Below are positions 42,643-51,794 of a stretch of 64,000 nucleotides of DNA, piece by piece. Position 1 is the first letter of the stretch. Each line of letters opens with the position of its first letter. Position numbers and translations under genes: made by a program. Location: NCBI GenBank assembly GCA_001777665.1, contig MFEQ01000006.1, positions 200,956 through 264,955 of the forward strand, read 5' to 3'. This DNA comes from Candidatus Doudnabacteria bacterium RIFCSPHIGHO2_02_FULL_42_25. Lineage in GTDB: Bacteria > Patescibacteria > Doudnabacteria > UBA920 > O2-02-FULL-48-8. The notes below the pieces were generated by a model, which saw only the letters and a program-made list of their open reading frames with translations, was not told where the DNA came from and searched no databases.

Positions 42643-42858
42643 CTAGCAACACTTTCGCTTCCATTCCAGGACGAGCCCAAAACAGATGGTTCCACCGATG
42701 ATCAAGCTCAATCCGGCGGCTGGCGAATAGAAAAAATTTGTAGCGGGTATCCCGGTCGAAAGACGAAGAACTACAAACCTCGGGAGACACTCTCCCTTCT
42801 GAAACTTTCGAATTTTTTTCAAAAACTTTAGAAGAGAAGGATGTATTTGCCTGGGCAC
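42643..42858 (-). CDS. Possible 71-aa membrane protein (island gap)
   Basis: A frame from GTG (42858) with a basic N-terminal half and one plausible membrane helix (AGLSLIIGGTICFGLVLEW) ending in a basic tail. GAAGGAT is very close to the start. It is the only candidate in the 42603-42989 gap and may not be real. Confidence 0.3.
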   Translation of the reverse strand: MPRQIHPSLLKFLKKIRKFQKGECLPRFVVLRLSTGIPATNFFYSPAAGLSLIIGGTICFGLVLEWKRKCC

Positions 42859-42989
42859 ATCCTTCGAAGCCTGACGCAGTCTGTGTGAGGGCGCTGCGTG
42901 ACCCTTTTGAGATTAACTCTCTAGTCCTCCTTGGACTCAACGGATTTCCGCCGCCGTCGGTTTTATTTGTTTGTGGGACTAATTTCGGC

Positions 42990-43604
42990 TTAATTTGCCT
43001 GGTCCGTCCCTTGACCACTAGCCTCTTTCGGCTCGGTTACCGGCATGCGGAAGATCTCACCGGGCTTGAGTCGGACCACCACAAGCTGGGTCCTGACCTT
43101 GCGCAACTGACTCGGTTCCAAAATCATGTCTCCTAGCAGGAGATGAAACCGCTCGTCCTCCGGATAAACGTCTGGCGCCAACTCCCGCAGTGAATGCAGA
43201 TACTCGAGGCTGGTGATGACCGGCGCGAACCACTGCTGCTTGAGGAAATCCTGTTGCGAGACTGTAGCGATCATGTCGATCTTCTCGTCACAGTACAGAT
43301 CGATCGCCTTGGAGAACACATCACCCCAAGAGGTCGATTCTCCTAGATCAGTCATTTCGGGGTTCGGATCTTCTCGACCTCGATAGACGTCCATGCAGTA
43401 GTTGGCGCAGTCTCGATTGCCATCCCAACTGCCACCGCAGTTCGAACACGTATCGAGGCCGATGATTCGCCAGTTTTGCGGGTACTTCTGCTTCTTGATT
43501 TCCGCCTCTGCGGCCTTGTGTCCACTAACGTGGATCTGACGCTTCGTCACGCAATTCCAAGCGTAGACTGACTCGTCATTCCACCAATCATTACTATAAC
43601 GCAT
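42990..43604 (-). CDS. Orphan 204-aa cysteine-containing protein (island gene)
   Basis: A 204-aa soluble protein. The N-terminal third has a zinc-finger-like cluster (LDTCSNCGGSW, then CANYC near residues 65-71). The C-terminal region includes a short beta-rich segment RTQLVVVRLKPGEIFRMPV. GCGGAGGTG precedes the ATG. No family recognised. It is the largest gene of the island. Confidence 0.6.
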   Translation of the reverse strand: MRYSNDWWNDESVYAWNCVTKRQIHVSGHKAAEAEIKKQKYPQNWRIIGLDTCSNCGGSWDGNRDCANYCMDVYRGREDPNPEMTDLGESTSWGDVFSKAIDLYCDEKIDMIATVSQQDFLKQQWFAPVITSLEYLHSLRELAPDVYPEDERFHLLLGDMILEPSQLRKVRTQLVVVRLKPGEIFRMPVTEPKEASGQGTDQAN

Positions 43605-43650
43605 CTCACACCTCCGCGCTTTGCGCTAGAGACCGAAGAACTTGATTGTT

Positions 43651-43733
43651 CCCGGAACTCTGAATACTTAGTGAACTTTACGGTCGTATAAATCAATCCG
43701 TGTTACAACAATTAAATATTCAGAATCCTGAAA
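43651..43733. mobile_element. MITE family G, copy 1
   Basis: About 83 bp with inverted ends (CGGAACTCTGAATACTTAG and TAAATATTCAGAATCCTG). Resembles 44597-44675, including TGTTACAACAATTAAAT-like internal sequence. It lies upstream of the 204-aa gene. Confidence 0.6.
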
Positions 43734-43789
43734 ACAATTTGGGAAAGGGCGCGAGGGATGAAGATATTCTATCACCCCTCGGCTTGTCG

Positions 43790-43933
43790 TTAGAAGCGGA
43801 CGATGAATCGGATTCGCTTCTTGCGAAGATCCCGCTTACGCGGTTTCTTCTTCGCGGGTTTCAACTGGATGATCATGACTCCGAAGCGATCCTTGGCTTC
43901 GAGGTCCGCGGGCGTCTCGCGTCGCGTCGACAT
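43790..43933 (-). CDS. Very basic 47-aa protein (island gene)
   Basis: The 47-aa frame starts MSTRRETPADLEAKDRFGVM and ends in a highly basic stretch (KPAKKKPRKRDLRKKRIRF). Its ATG directly follows the TAG of the 66-aa gene, consistent with translational coupling. Pos-charged tail suggests nucleic acid binding. No family recognised. Confidence 0.55.
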   Translation of the reverse strand: MSTRRETPADLEAKDRFGVMIIQLKPAKKKPRKRDLRKKRIRFIVRF

Positions 43934-44134
43934 CTAGTTCCGGCCGTACTTGTTGTCGAAGTTCATCGGCGACGAACCGTTGAGCTGTGTCGCGCTCGCC
44001 GGCAACACCATCGCGTTGATCATCGCATGAGTGCGCACGGCGGCCTGATGTTCGTTGGTCCGATCGATCAGGATTACCTCGCCGTTGAACTTGCCAATTG
44101 CGACGTGCTTCGAGTCTACTAATACCTGAACCAC
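43934..44134 (-). CDS. Orphan 66-aa protein (island gene)
   Basis: A 66-aa protein from a GTG at 44134 preceded by CAGGAGGGTACGA. Starts MVQVLVDSKHVAIGKFNGEV. No family recognised. Longer overlapping frames on the same strand (43836-44261) lack a ribosome site and are not preferred. Confidence 0.55.
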   Translation of the reverse strand: MVQVLVDSKHVAIGKFNGEVILIDRTNEHQAAVRTHAMINAMVLPASATQLNGSSPMNFDNKYGRN

Positions 44135-44342
44135 TCTCGTACCCTCCTGTAAAGTAGGTGCGTGGCTGTTGATGTTGAGTTGGAAAGCGGCCTTGGGGTG
44201 ACCGCAGGGTGGAAACTTTGGCAGGGGTGTATGTTTGTCTTTCCTCTGGATCCATTTTCACACGAGGTGTAATAGATCCAAGGGAGAGAGGGCAATCGCA
44301 GAGCGATCGCCCGGGGAAAGGAAGTTGTCGCGAACAGAACGT

Positions 44343-44501
44343 TCAGCGAGCGAGGACGTAGACGATGTGGTCCGGATCCTGGGGATCCGTGTAGTTGCCG
44401 AGCACCGTCTGACGCTCTTCGTCGGTGAGGTTGTCACCGAAGCACCAGTCTCCAATAGCACGGAGCGCCGAAGCGATACGAGCAATCAAGTTCCTCATCA
44501 T
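44343..44501 (-). CDS. Orphan 52-aa protein (island gene)
   Basis: A 52-aa protein from ATG 44501 or the adjacent ATG 44498, with CAGGAGGAGT immediately upstream. An amphipathic helix (NLIARIASALRAIGDWCF) is followed by an acidic segment (LTDEERQTVL). No family recognised. First gene of the island. Confidence 0.5.
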   Translation of the reverse strand: MMRNLIARIASALRAIGDWCFGDNLTDEERQTVLGNYTDPQDPDHIVYVLAR

Positions 44502-44596
44502 ACTCCTCCTGAGAAGTTGTGGAAACAACAGCGGTCGTCTTGCACCATGCGTTGAGGACTCTTATTTCCGCTGCAACAACGGTAGGACCATTGCCT

Positions 44597-44675
44597 CCAC
44601 AATTCTGAACACTTAGGTAAACTCTAGAGCAACTAAATTTCTCTGTATTACGGTCTAAATATTCAGAATCCTGGA
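44597..44675. mobile_element. MITE family G, copy 2
   Basis: About 79 bp with ends CCACAATTCTGAACACTTAG and TAAATATTCAGAATCCTGG. It is adjacent to family F copy 2 and element H, forming a nest of three small elements at the edge of the island. Confidence 0.6.
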
Positions 44676-44690
44676 TACAATATTATCTTT

Positions 44691-44815
44691 GAGCGAGGAA
44701 CAAATTTTAGGACGCTTTGCGTATTTCATAAGAAATCGCAACGCGAGTAAAAATCTACTTTCAAGTACATAACAAACTGCAGATTTTTACGTTCACTAAA
44801 ATTTCGTTCCGAGCG
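44691..44815. mobile_element. MITE family F, copy 2
   Basis: Closely matches 36426-36550. The inverted ends are GGAACAAATTTTAG and CTAAAATTTCGTTCC, flanked on both sides by GAGCG, which may be the target duplication. Confidence 0.75.
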
Positions 44816-44820
44816 TTACT

Positions 44821-44935
44821 TCCACAATTCTGGGTTTTATCTGATTGCTTTGAGGGCAAATGTTGATTTCCCTGCTTAATCAAGATAAACCCGTCTCGAC
44901 TCGGTCGAGCCGAGGCGGACCCCCAGAATTCTGGA
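44821..44935. mobile_element. Small inverted-repeat element H
   Basis: About 115 bp with ends TCCACAATTCTGGG and CCCAGAATTCTGGA. The ends resemble family G (TCCA-ATTCTG), so G and H may share a mobilising enzyme. Internal hairpin CTCGACTCGGTCGAG. Confidence 0.55.
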
Positions 44936-44944
44936 AACAAAAAT

Positions 44945-44964
44945 AGCTCCGTTCTGGAGCTAGC
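44945..44964 (-). terminator. Hairpin terminator
   Basis: The stem TAGCTCC-GTTC-TGGAGCTA (approximate) is followed on the minus strand by TTTTTGTTT. It would stop readthrough past the groESL terminator toward the island. Confidence 0.55.
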
Positions 44965-45144
44965 TTAAAATTGGTACGTGTTACATGTTACGTGCTACGT
45001 GACCATTTTTTGCCTCGTCTCCTGAACTTGGCACAAACATAGATTTTTAATGAACCGGTAAGTATACACCCAAACGCCTATTTTGTCAATAGCTAACGCC
45101 TGATTATTGGCTAATATAAGCCAAAAAGACATGAAAAAATCGAG

Positions 45145-45175
45145 CAAAAAACCACCCCGGACATTGATCCGGGGT
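45145..45175 (-). terminator. groESL terminator
   Basis: The stem ACCCCGGA / TCCGGGGT with a 6-7 nt loop is followed on the minus strand by GGTTTTTTGC. The stretch from 44965 to 45262 otherwise holds only short repeats (GTTACATGTTACGTGCTACG) and no gene. Confidence 0.8.
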
Positions 45176-45262
45176 CCATTTCCGTGGATCCCGGATCGCC
45201 CTTCGTGGCGTCCGGGATGGTTGCTTGTTCTTTGTTACCTGCCTGCCGGCAGGCAGGCGTGA

Positions 45263-46933
<1,671 letters not shown>

Positions 46934-47014
46934 CTACGAACTTACGAATTTTTTACGAAAGTACGAACTAGAACTAATCCTTTCGTATTTTCGTACACCT
47001 TTCGTACTTTCGTA
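46934..47014. repeat. Inverted-repeat element in the groES-groEL spacer
   Basis: Arms ACGAAAGTACGAA (46955-46967) and TTCGTACTTTCGT (47001-47013), with additional TACGAA half-sites on both sides. It fills nearly the whole 106-bp spacer and ends next to the groES stop. The transcribed hairpin could alter the groES/groEL ratio. Confidence 0.65.
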
Positions 47015-47015
47015 G

Positions 47016-47291
47016 CTACTCCACTATGCCGAGGACATCCTCGTCTTTAAGAAATTTATAATCGACTTTATCTATCTCGACTTCGTCACCTGAGTATTTA
47101 CCGAACAAAACTTTATCGCCGACTTTCAGATTCAGCTTCTTGATTTTCTCGCCATCACCGATAGCCACAACTTCGCCTTGTTCTTTTTTCTCTTTCTCAG
47201 CGGTATCTGGTAAAACAATCCCGGATTTCGTGACCTCTTCCGAGGTTAAGGGTTTGACCAAAATCCGGTCACCCAATGGTTTGATTTGCAT
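47016..47291 (-). CDS. groES: Co-chaperonin GroES
   Basis: A 91-aa Hsp10. IKPLGDRILVKPL is the N-terminal strand, followed by the mobile loop region (EEVTKSGIVLPDTAEKEK), and the roof and C-terminal strands (VLFGKYSGDEVEID; LKDEDVLGIVE). It caps GroEL. The gene is preceded within 20 bp by a family I repeat. Confidence 0.97.
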   Translation of the reverse strand: MQIKPLGDRILVKPLTSEEVTKSGIVLPDTAEKEKKEQGEVVAIGDGEKIKKLNLKVGDKVLFGKYSGDEVEIDKVDYKFLKDEDVLGIVE

Positions 47292-47311
47292 ATGTTTCCT
47301 TTCTTCTTAGA

Positions 47312-47413
47312 ACTCCCCTCTCCTAGAGAGGAGAGGGGTTGGGGGTGAGGTTGATCTCTTCTTTCGAGGAATCTACCCCACCCTTAGTCCCTCCCCTTTC
47401 AAGGGGAGGGAGA
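47312..47413. mobile_element. Family I repeat, copy 1 (double-hairpin ends)
   Basis: Each end is itself a hairpin: CTCCCCTCTCCTAGAGAGGA on the left and CTCCCCTTTCAAGGGGAG on the right. The middle is GGTTGGGGG/CCCACCC. Same plan as 48757-48872 and 63279-63384. It begins about 20 bp upstream of the groES ATG. Confidence 0.65.
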
Positions 47414-47445
47414 CTCTAATTTGTTAAATCAATTGCTTTCTGCTT

Positions 47446-47477
47446 AAAAAAATCCCGGTTGGGATTTTTGTTTTTTT
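47446..47477. terminator. Bidirectional terminator
   Basis: Hairpin AAAAAAATCCC-GGTT-GGGATTTTTG with T-rich ends on both strands. It separates groES from the nucleotidyltransferase gene. Confidence 0.75.
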
Positions 47478-47497
47478 CCAGTGTTTATTATAGCGAT

Positions 47498-48424
47498 CTA
47501 TCTGAAGCTTTGCAAGAGGTCTTTGTGGGCATTGGCCACCTGGGCCCGGACGTCGTGAGCGTGGAGTTTGAGCATGGTGGCATTGGCCACGGTAGTCGAG
47601 GTTACCGCGTGGTTTTCCGCGAGTTTGAAGGTATGAGTAATATGAATGCGCCGTAACCAGGGTTCAGCTAGTTCAGCTGGGATATAGAGCAATATTTCCA
47701 AAATTAAACTTATGGTTCGTAAAAAAATATTGGTTTTCTTTAATGTAGCGTGCCGATTGATCGGCTCAAAGTTTGGGAACTTCGCGCGCAGCCATGAATT
47801 TTGCTGCATCAATTCCCAGTATTGTTGGCCGCCCACCACAGGACGCATGCTCGCCAACCAAAAATCCAGATAGGGATCGGCGGGCTTGATTTGCAAACTT
47901 TCCAAATTCAAATTATTTTGAGTGACAAAAAATCCAAAACAAAATTTGTCTTTGATTCGCTCTCGTGTTTTATAGACCCCGAGCAAGCGAAACAAAACAA
48001 TGATCACCGATCGGACAAAGTATAGCCGACGGTTTTTGGTAACGACGAAAAAATCAATATCCGAATCTGCATCGGCTGTGCCCAAACTCAAACTATTGAT
48101 CACTGAAACTAGACGGACGAATGGCAAAACCGCCAACCATTTGTAATAGCTGTCAATTTTTTGCCATTTTTTCGAAATTTCAATTTGGCGGTCACGATAA
48201 TCCGATGCTTGCCAGGGCTTCAGAGAATACAAATTTCCTGCTTGAAAAATTTTATTGTCCTCGACTAATTTACTTAAAATGTGCTGAACTTCTTCCAGTG
48301 TCGCTGATTGGTTCAGTAACTCGCGGATGCGTTGTAAATGTAGCGGCGAGTCATACAACGCAAAAAACGCCAGAGCCGAAAGCACTGATTCTTTCAGAGT
48401 TAATTTAGTTGAAGTTGGCTGCAT
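47498..48424 (-). CDS. Nucleotidyltransferase-domain protein
   Basis: A 308-aa protein from the ATG at 48424 (MQPTSTKLTLKE), or 317 aa from 48451. The N-terminal region (about residues 5-75) is a winged-helix-like domain (SPLHLQRIRELLNQSATLEE). A nucleotidyltransferase core follows with LSLGTADADSDIDFFVVT (about residues 117-134), carrying the G-S-DxD-type metal site, and a helical C-terminus with a membrane-seeking segment. The substrate is unknown. It overlaps the preceding 113-aa gene. Confidence 0.72.
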   Translation of the reverse strand: MQPTSTKLTLKESVLSALAFFALYDSPLHLQRIRELLNQSATLEEVQHILSKLVEDNKIFQAGNLYSLKPWQASDYRDRQIEISKKWQKIDSYYKWLAVLPFVRLVSVINSLSLGTADADSDIDFFVVTKNRRLYFVRSVIIVLFRLLGVYKTRERIKDKFCFGFFVTQNNLNLESLQIKPADPYLDFWLASMRPVVGGQQYWELMQQNSWLRAKFPNFEPINRHATLKKTNIFLRTISLILEILLYIPAELAEPWLRRIHITHTFKLAENHAVTSTTVANATMLKLHAHDVRAQVANAHKDLLQSFR

Positions 48425-48746
48425 CAATTTCTTCCCATTCTTCATCGTCATTTAATTTGTATGCCTTGATTTTATAAGTCATTTCTGTATCTGAAAATTG
48501 ATACTCGGTCCGGGCGGCTTGGCCGGCACGATGCGAATAAATAAATTTCTTGTCAGTAACCACTGGACGTGATTCGAAAGCGAGTTTGATTTTGCCCATC
48601 GGGGTTTCAGCCACCAAAAACTGGGCAGTGCCACTTTTGATGTCGCCATCAGCTGTGCCCACAGTCAAATCTTCCGATCCTTCTTCGAGAACCTGAAAGT
48701 TGTTTTTGATATTCTCTTTTACTTGTTCCCAGCGATCTAGGTCCAT
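48405..48746 (-). CDS. Conserved-looking 113-aa protein, unknown function
   Basis: A soluble beta-rich protein (MDLDRWEQVKENIKNNFQVL at the N-terminus). No family recognised with certainty. It is acidic, and its ATG is followed upstream by a family I repeat about 10 bp away. Its 3' end overlaps the start of the nucleotidyltransferase gene, so they are probably coexpressed. Confidence 0.65.
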   Translation of the reverse strand: MDLDRWEQVKENIKNNFQVLEEGSEDLTVGTADGDIKSGTAQFLVAETPMGKIKLAFESRPVVTDKKFIYSHRAGQAARTEYQFSDTEMTYKIKAYKLNDDEEWEEIDAANFN

Positions 48747-48756
48747 ATGGTTTAGG

Positions 48757-48872
48757 ATTCCTCCCCTTAATATAAGGGGAGGTTAGGAGGGGTTATATCC
48801 TTTAAGGATTAAGCTGCTGTTTAACGCTTGAGATCTAACTCCCCCTAACCCCCTCTTATTCTAAGAGGGGGA
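48757..48872. mobile_element. Family I repeat, copy 2
   Basis: Left end TCCCCTTAATATAAGGGGA is a hairpin; right end CCCCCTCTTATTCTAAGAGG likewise. Inner arms GGTTAGGAGGGGTTA and TAACTCCCCCTAACC are complementary. It lies between mutM and the 113-aa gene's start. Confidence 0.75.
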
Positions 48873-48880
48873 ACGAACTG

Positions 48881-49798
48881 CTACTTTTGTTCTCGGGGGC
48901 AAAAAGATCCAGTTCTACCATTAAATTTCAGGCTTTTAATTATACTACCACATTTTTTACATTTCTCCCCGGCACGGCCGTAAACTTTATGAAGTAGCCC
49001 GTATGTCCCCCAATCCCCTGATGGCCGGACGAAATCACCCACCGAAGAACCATAGTGATCCACAGCATTCTGCAAAATCTTTTTAATGCCCTTAAATAGT
49101 AACTTCCGCTCTTCGATCTTCAAACTTCCGACTCTACGAGTGGGCTTAACTTTGGCACAATACAAAATTTCATCAGAATAAATATTGCCAATCCCGGCAA
49201 TAATCGTCGGGTCCATAAGCCACGGTTTGATTTGAGCACTGCTTCGTCTTTTCAAAAGTTTTTCAAATTCTGAAAAAGTAAAATGCTTCTCAAGTGGCTC
49301 TGGCCCATACCCTTGGAGTTCTGGAACTTGCAGTAATTCTTTGTCTGTGACTAATTTCAAATATCCAAATTGGCGAAAATCATTGTAGAAAAGTTTCGAG
49401 CCATCGGTGAATTCAAAAATAACATGCGTAGACTTCGTCGGCAGATGTACTGGCTTGGAATTTTCAATGTTCAAAAGTCGGATCTGCTTATCTAATTCTT
49501 TTTTCCCGAAAAAAATCAGTTGGCCAGTCATTTTGAGATGAACTAAAATAGCATACTTGCCCGCGAGATCTATAATGATCATTTTGGCTCTTCTTTGAAC
49601 ATCACTAATTGTTAGGCCTTTCAAAGTTTTAGTAAATTCATCTGCAACTTTTTCACCAGGTTTTCGGAGGTTGCTCAAAGTCGCTGGTCCCATGGCGACC
49701 ATTTTTGGTAACAAAATTCGGACTGCTTTGATTTTATTATTCTTTAGTTTCGGCCGCAGTTCATTGACCACAGTCTCAACCTCTGGTAACTCTGGCAT
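48881..49798 (-). CDS. mutM: Formamidopyrimidine-DNA glycosylase
   Basis: A 305-aa DNA repair enzyme that removes oxidised purines such as 8-oxoguanine. MPELPEVETVVNEL is the catalytic N-terminus (Pro2, Glu3). KSTHVIFEFTDGSKLFYNDFRQFG is the second conserved region in parts, LLMDPTIIAGIGNIYSDE-type H2TH lies at about residues 194-212, and the C-terminal zinc finger is CKKCGSIIKSLKFNGRTGSF-C. Length is slightly above the usual 270-280 aa. Confidence 0.93.
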   Translation of the reverse strand: MPELPEVETVVNELRPKLKNNKIKAVRILLPKMVAMGPATLSNLRKPGEKVADEFTKTLKGLTISDVQRRAKMIIIDLAGKYAILVHLKMTGQLIFFGKKELDKQIRLLNIENSKPVHLPTKSTHVIFEFTDGSKLFYNDFRQFGYLKLVTDKELLQVPELQGYGPEPLEKHFTFSEFEKLLKRRSSAQIKPWLMDPTIIAGIGNIYSDEILYCAKVKPTRRVGSLKIEERKLLFKGIKKILQNAVDHYGSSVGDFVRPSGDWGTYGLLHKVYGRAGEKCKKCGSIIKSLKFNGRTGSFCPREQK

Positions 49799-49911
49799 CT
49801 CTTATTTATCGTACTTCTCGACTCCGCTATCGCTCCGCTCGAAGAATATTTGATATTATTGTTCGAGCTTGTCGAGAACCACCTTAATTAATTCCATTAT
49901 AGCAAATTGGA

Positions 49912-49938
49912 CAAAAAGAAAAGGACAGTAAACTGCCC
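49912..49938 (-). terminator. Terminator after the 96-aa gene
   Basis: Stem GGGCAG-TTTA-CTGTCC (minus strand) followed by TTTTCTTTTTGTCC. The 49799-49911 segment between here and mutM holds only an inverted sequence (CTCGAAG...) and no gene. Confidence 0.6.
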
Positions 49939-49947
49939 TACGTGTCC

Positions 49948-50238
49948 CTACCTGGGAACTGAGTCTCTTGCCCTCGTCCGGACATCGGCGACGATGCCGT
50001 CCACGATTTTTTTCGCCATCTCATGAAAATCTTCGTGATCCGCCGTGATCATGGTGACCTCATGGACGCCTTCGTCCACTTTGTTGTCGAAGTTGGCTGC
50101 TCCCGCTATCAGTAGCTTATCCGGAAACCATTCATGGAATAGTTCCGCTTCTAGCGACGTCGAGAAACCGAACGCGCGGGTGTGAAAAATCCCTACGCCG
50201 GCAGCTGGAATCGTAAAGCTCAGCAAAACTACGTGCAT
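49948..50238 (-). CDS. Orphan 96-aa protein (GC-rich pair)
   Basis: A 96-aa soluble protein, His/Phe-rich N-terminal half, with HEVTMITADHEDFHEMAKKI. GAAGGAGGAG precedes the ATG. It is 15 nt downstream of the RHH-like gene, forming a two-gene cassette with its own terminator. Possibly the partner of that DNA-binding protein, as in small toxin-antitoxin pairs, but no toxin family is recognised. Confidence 0.5.
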   Translation of the reverse strand: MHVVLLSFTIPAAGVGIFHTRAFGFSTSLEAELFHEWFPDKLLIAGAANFDNKVDEGVHEVTMITADHEDFHEMAKKIVDGIVADVRTRARDSVPR

Positions 50239-50253
50239 CTGCTCCTCCTTCGG

Positions 50254-50493
50254 TTAGCGACGATCTCTTAATAGTTCGTCGAGACTGCGTTCTTCCACGA
50301 CACTATCTCCATTCGTCACCCGGATTTTTTCCCAACCGCCCTGCATGGCGTGTTCGAGTTTATCCAGAAACGCCATGGCTTTCCTGATCACAGTCGCACC
50401 GCTTTGCGTGCCTGCCTTCTTCTTGAGTGCTTCGAATGCTGTTTCCGCTTCAGGTGTGAATTCCAACGCCAACTGAGGTCTTCGAGTAGACAT
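50254..50493 (-). CDS. Ribbon-helix-helix-like small protein (GC-rich pair)
   Basis: A 79-aa protein from the ATG at 50493, chosen for GCAGGAGGTGG upstream; the frame open to 50583 crosses the ndk terminator. LALEFTPEAETAFEALKKKA and GATVIRKAMAFLDKLEHAM resemble an RHH strand-helix-helix. It may be an antitoxin or autoregulator. GC-rich codons unlike ndk. Confidence 0.5.
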   Translation of the reverse strand: MSTRRPQLALEFTPEAETAFEALKKKAGTQSGATVIRKAMAFLDKLEHAMQGGWEKIRVTNGDSVVEERSLDELLRDRR

Positions 50494-50540
50494 AGCCACC
50501 TCCTGCATTATCGGTAGTTTATATAACGACCAGGCATAAG

Positions 50541-50569
50541 TCAAAAACAAAAACCGCCTTTCGGCGGCT
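50541..50569 (-). terminator. ndk terminator
   Basis: CCGCCGAAAGGCGG hairpin followed by TTTTTGTTTTTGAC on the minus strand, directly after the ndk stop. Confidence 0.85.
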
Positions 50570-50575
50570 GTGTGA

Positions 50576-51160
50576 TTACTCATCCATTCTCTTATACTTG
50601 TGGATTTTCTTTTTCATATCCCAATGTTCGATTTCATGAGCGGCTTCTTCTGGGGTTTCAGAAGCGTGCGCTAAATTGTATATTGCTCGCTTATCTTTAT
50701 TCGCAGCAGCAGCTGAATCAGCAGAGAAATCTCCAGTGATCGTTCCCATCTCTGACAGGACTGGTTGAGTGTTGCCCCGGATCTTGCGAACCATGTCTAC
50801 TGCGTGGACTCCCTGGACAACAATTTTGACAATTGGACCAGAACTCATATAATCGATCAACCATCGCCGGACGTGAGGACCAATTTCTTCAGCTTTCGCT
50901 GTTCCCATTTCTTCTATAGGATCATAGCCGTATTTTTCATAAGTAGCTAAGCTTTTGTGTCCTAATCGAGTAATCCAAGCTTCTTCTTTCGGATAGTGTT
51001 TATCCATTTCTTCTTTCGTCGCTTGATACATTTCTATGGCCACAACTTTCAACCCAGCTCTTTCTACTCGGGTAATGATCTCGCCGATTAATCCACGCTG
51101 AACACCGTCTGGTTTAATCATCAAAAATGTCATTTCTTCTTTTGGATGCGCTTTTCCCAT
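50576..51160 (-). CDS. ndk: Nucleoside diphosphate kinase with internal insertion
   Basis: A 194-aa NDK that balances NTP pools through a phosphohistidine. LMIKPDGVQRGLIGEII opens the ferredoxin-like fold, and IRGNTQPVLSEMGTITGDFS and IYNLAHASETPEEAAHEIEHW (in parts) surround the active-site His. Typical NDKs have about 140 residues; here an extra segment of about 40-50 (about residues 57-105) sits in the Kpn/alpha-helical region. This longer form is seen in some archaeal-type and candidate-phyla NDKs. It starts 1 nt after the cyclophilin stop region. Confidence 0.9.
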   Translation of the reverse strand: MGKAHPKEEMTFLMIKPDGVQRGLIGEIITRVERAGLKVVAIEMYQATKEEMDKHYPKEEAWITRLGHKSLATYEKYGYDPIEEMGTAKAEEIGPHVRRWLIDYMSSGPIVKIVVQGVHAVDMVRKIRGNTQPVLSEMGTITGDFSADSAAAANKDKRAIYNLAHASETPEEAAHEIEHWDMKKKIHKYKRMDE

Positions 51161-51161
51161 G

Positions 51162-51794
51162 TTATTCCTTTATAGTAATTTTATTAATAGTAACTTTGGT
51201 CACTGGAACGTCCATGGCTCCTGTTTCAACAGCTCCAATTTTTTCAACGATATCCATGCCTTTGGTGACGTATCCGAATACCGTGTAGTTACCATCGAGA
51301 AATGGAATATCTTCTTCAACGATGTAAAATTGGCTACCAGATGATTCTTTGTTTGGATTGACTGCATCTGCTAACCGAGCTGTAGCAATAGCGCCTTTGG
51401 TATGCTTCAATCCAATTTCAGCAGGGATTGTATACCCAGGCCCACCGGTGCCATCACCTTTTGGGTCCCCTCCCTGGATCAAATGAAATCCAGTTTGTTT
51501 GACTATCCGATGAAAAGTTAACCCGTTATAAAATCCGTCTTTGGAAAGTTTAACAAAATTTGCGACGGTCTTTGGGGCCGCTTCGTTTTCCAATGTAACT
51601 TCAAATGCCCCTAAACTAGTTTCTATTGTTGCAACTGGTTTTACTTTCTCTTCCACCTTTGGCTGTTCTTCTGTATTTTGATTCATAGATTGATTATTTT
51701 CATTGGTCGGGGCCTCGGTTTTATTTGAAGTAAAATAAAAGAAAGCTCCGGCACCCAAAATGATTATTACAACTGCTGCTAAATATTTATTCAT
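51162..51794 (-). CDS. Cyclophilin-type peptidyl-prolyl isomerase, membrane-anchored
   Basis: A 210-aa protein. N-terminal hydrophobic signal/anchor (residues about 4-24). Asn/Glu-rich linker. Cyclophilin domain about 55-208, with the TVANFVKLSKDGFYNGLTFH and QGGDPKGDGTGGPGYTIPAE motifs, SSGSQFYIVEE and FGYVTKGMDIVEKI. It assists folding of exported proteins. The ATG lies inside the duplicated target of MITE D2, so its native leader has been moved 106 bp upstream. Confidence 0.92.
   Translation of the reverse strand: MNKYLAAVVIIILGAGAFFYFTSNKTEAPTNENNQSMNQNTEEQPKVEEKVKPVATIETSLGAFEVTLENEAAPKTVANFVKLSKDGFYNGLTFHRIVKQTGFHLIQGGDPKGDGTGGPGYTIPAEIGLKHTKGAIATARLADAVNPNKESSGSQFYIVEEDIPFLDGNYTVFGYVTKGMDIVEKIGAVETGAMDVPVTKVTINKITIKE

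Noticed and set aside
42599..43018. 139-aa minus-strand frame in the island
   Set aside because: Overlaps the start region of the 120-aa gene and the end of the 204-aa gene, lacks a ribosome site and has random-looking composition.
43836..44261. 141-aa minus-strand frame overlapping the 66-aa and 47-aa genes
   Set aside because: The alternative frames have clear Shine-Dalgarno sites and coupling; this one has none.
44972..45003. Short GTTACATGTTACGTGCTACG repeats as a possible CRISPR or regulatory array
   Set aside because: Only a few degenerate 7-8-bp units without spacers; treated as low-complexity sequence.
47292..47445. CIRCE/HrcA operator upstream of groES
   Set aside because: No TTAGCACTC-N9-GAGTGCTAA-like sequence; the region is occupied by a family I repeat.
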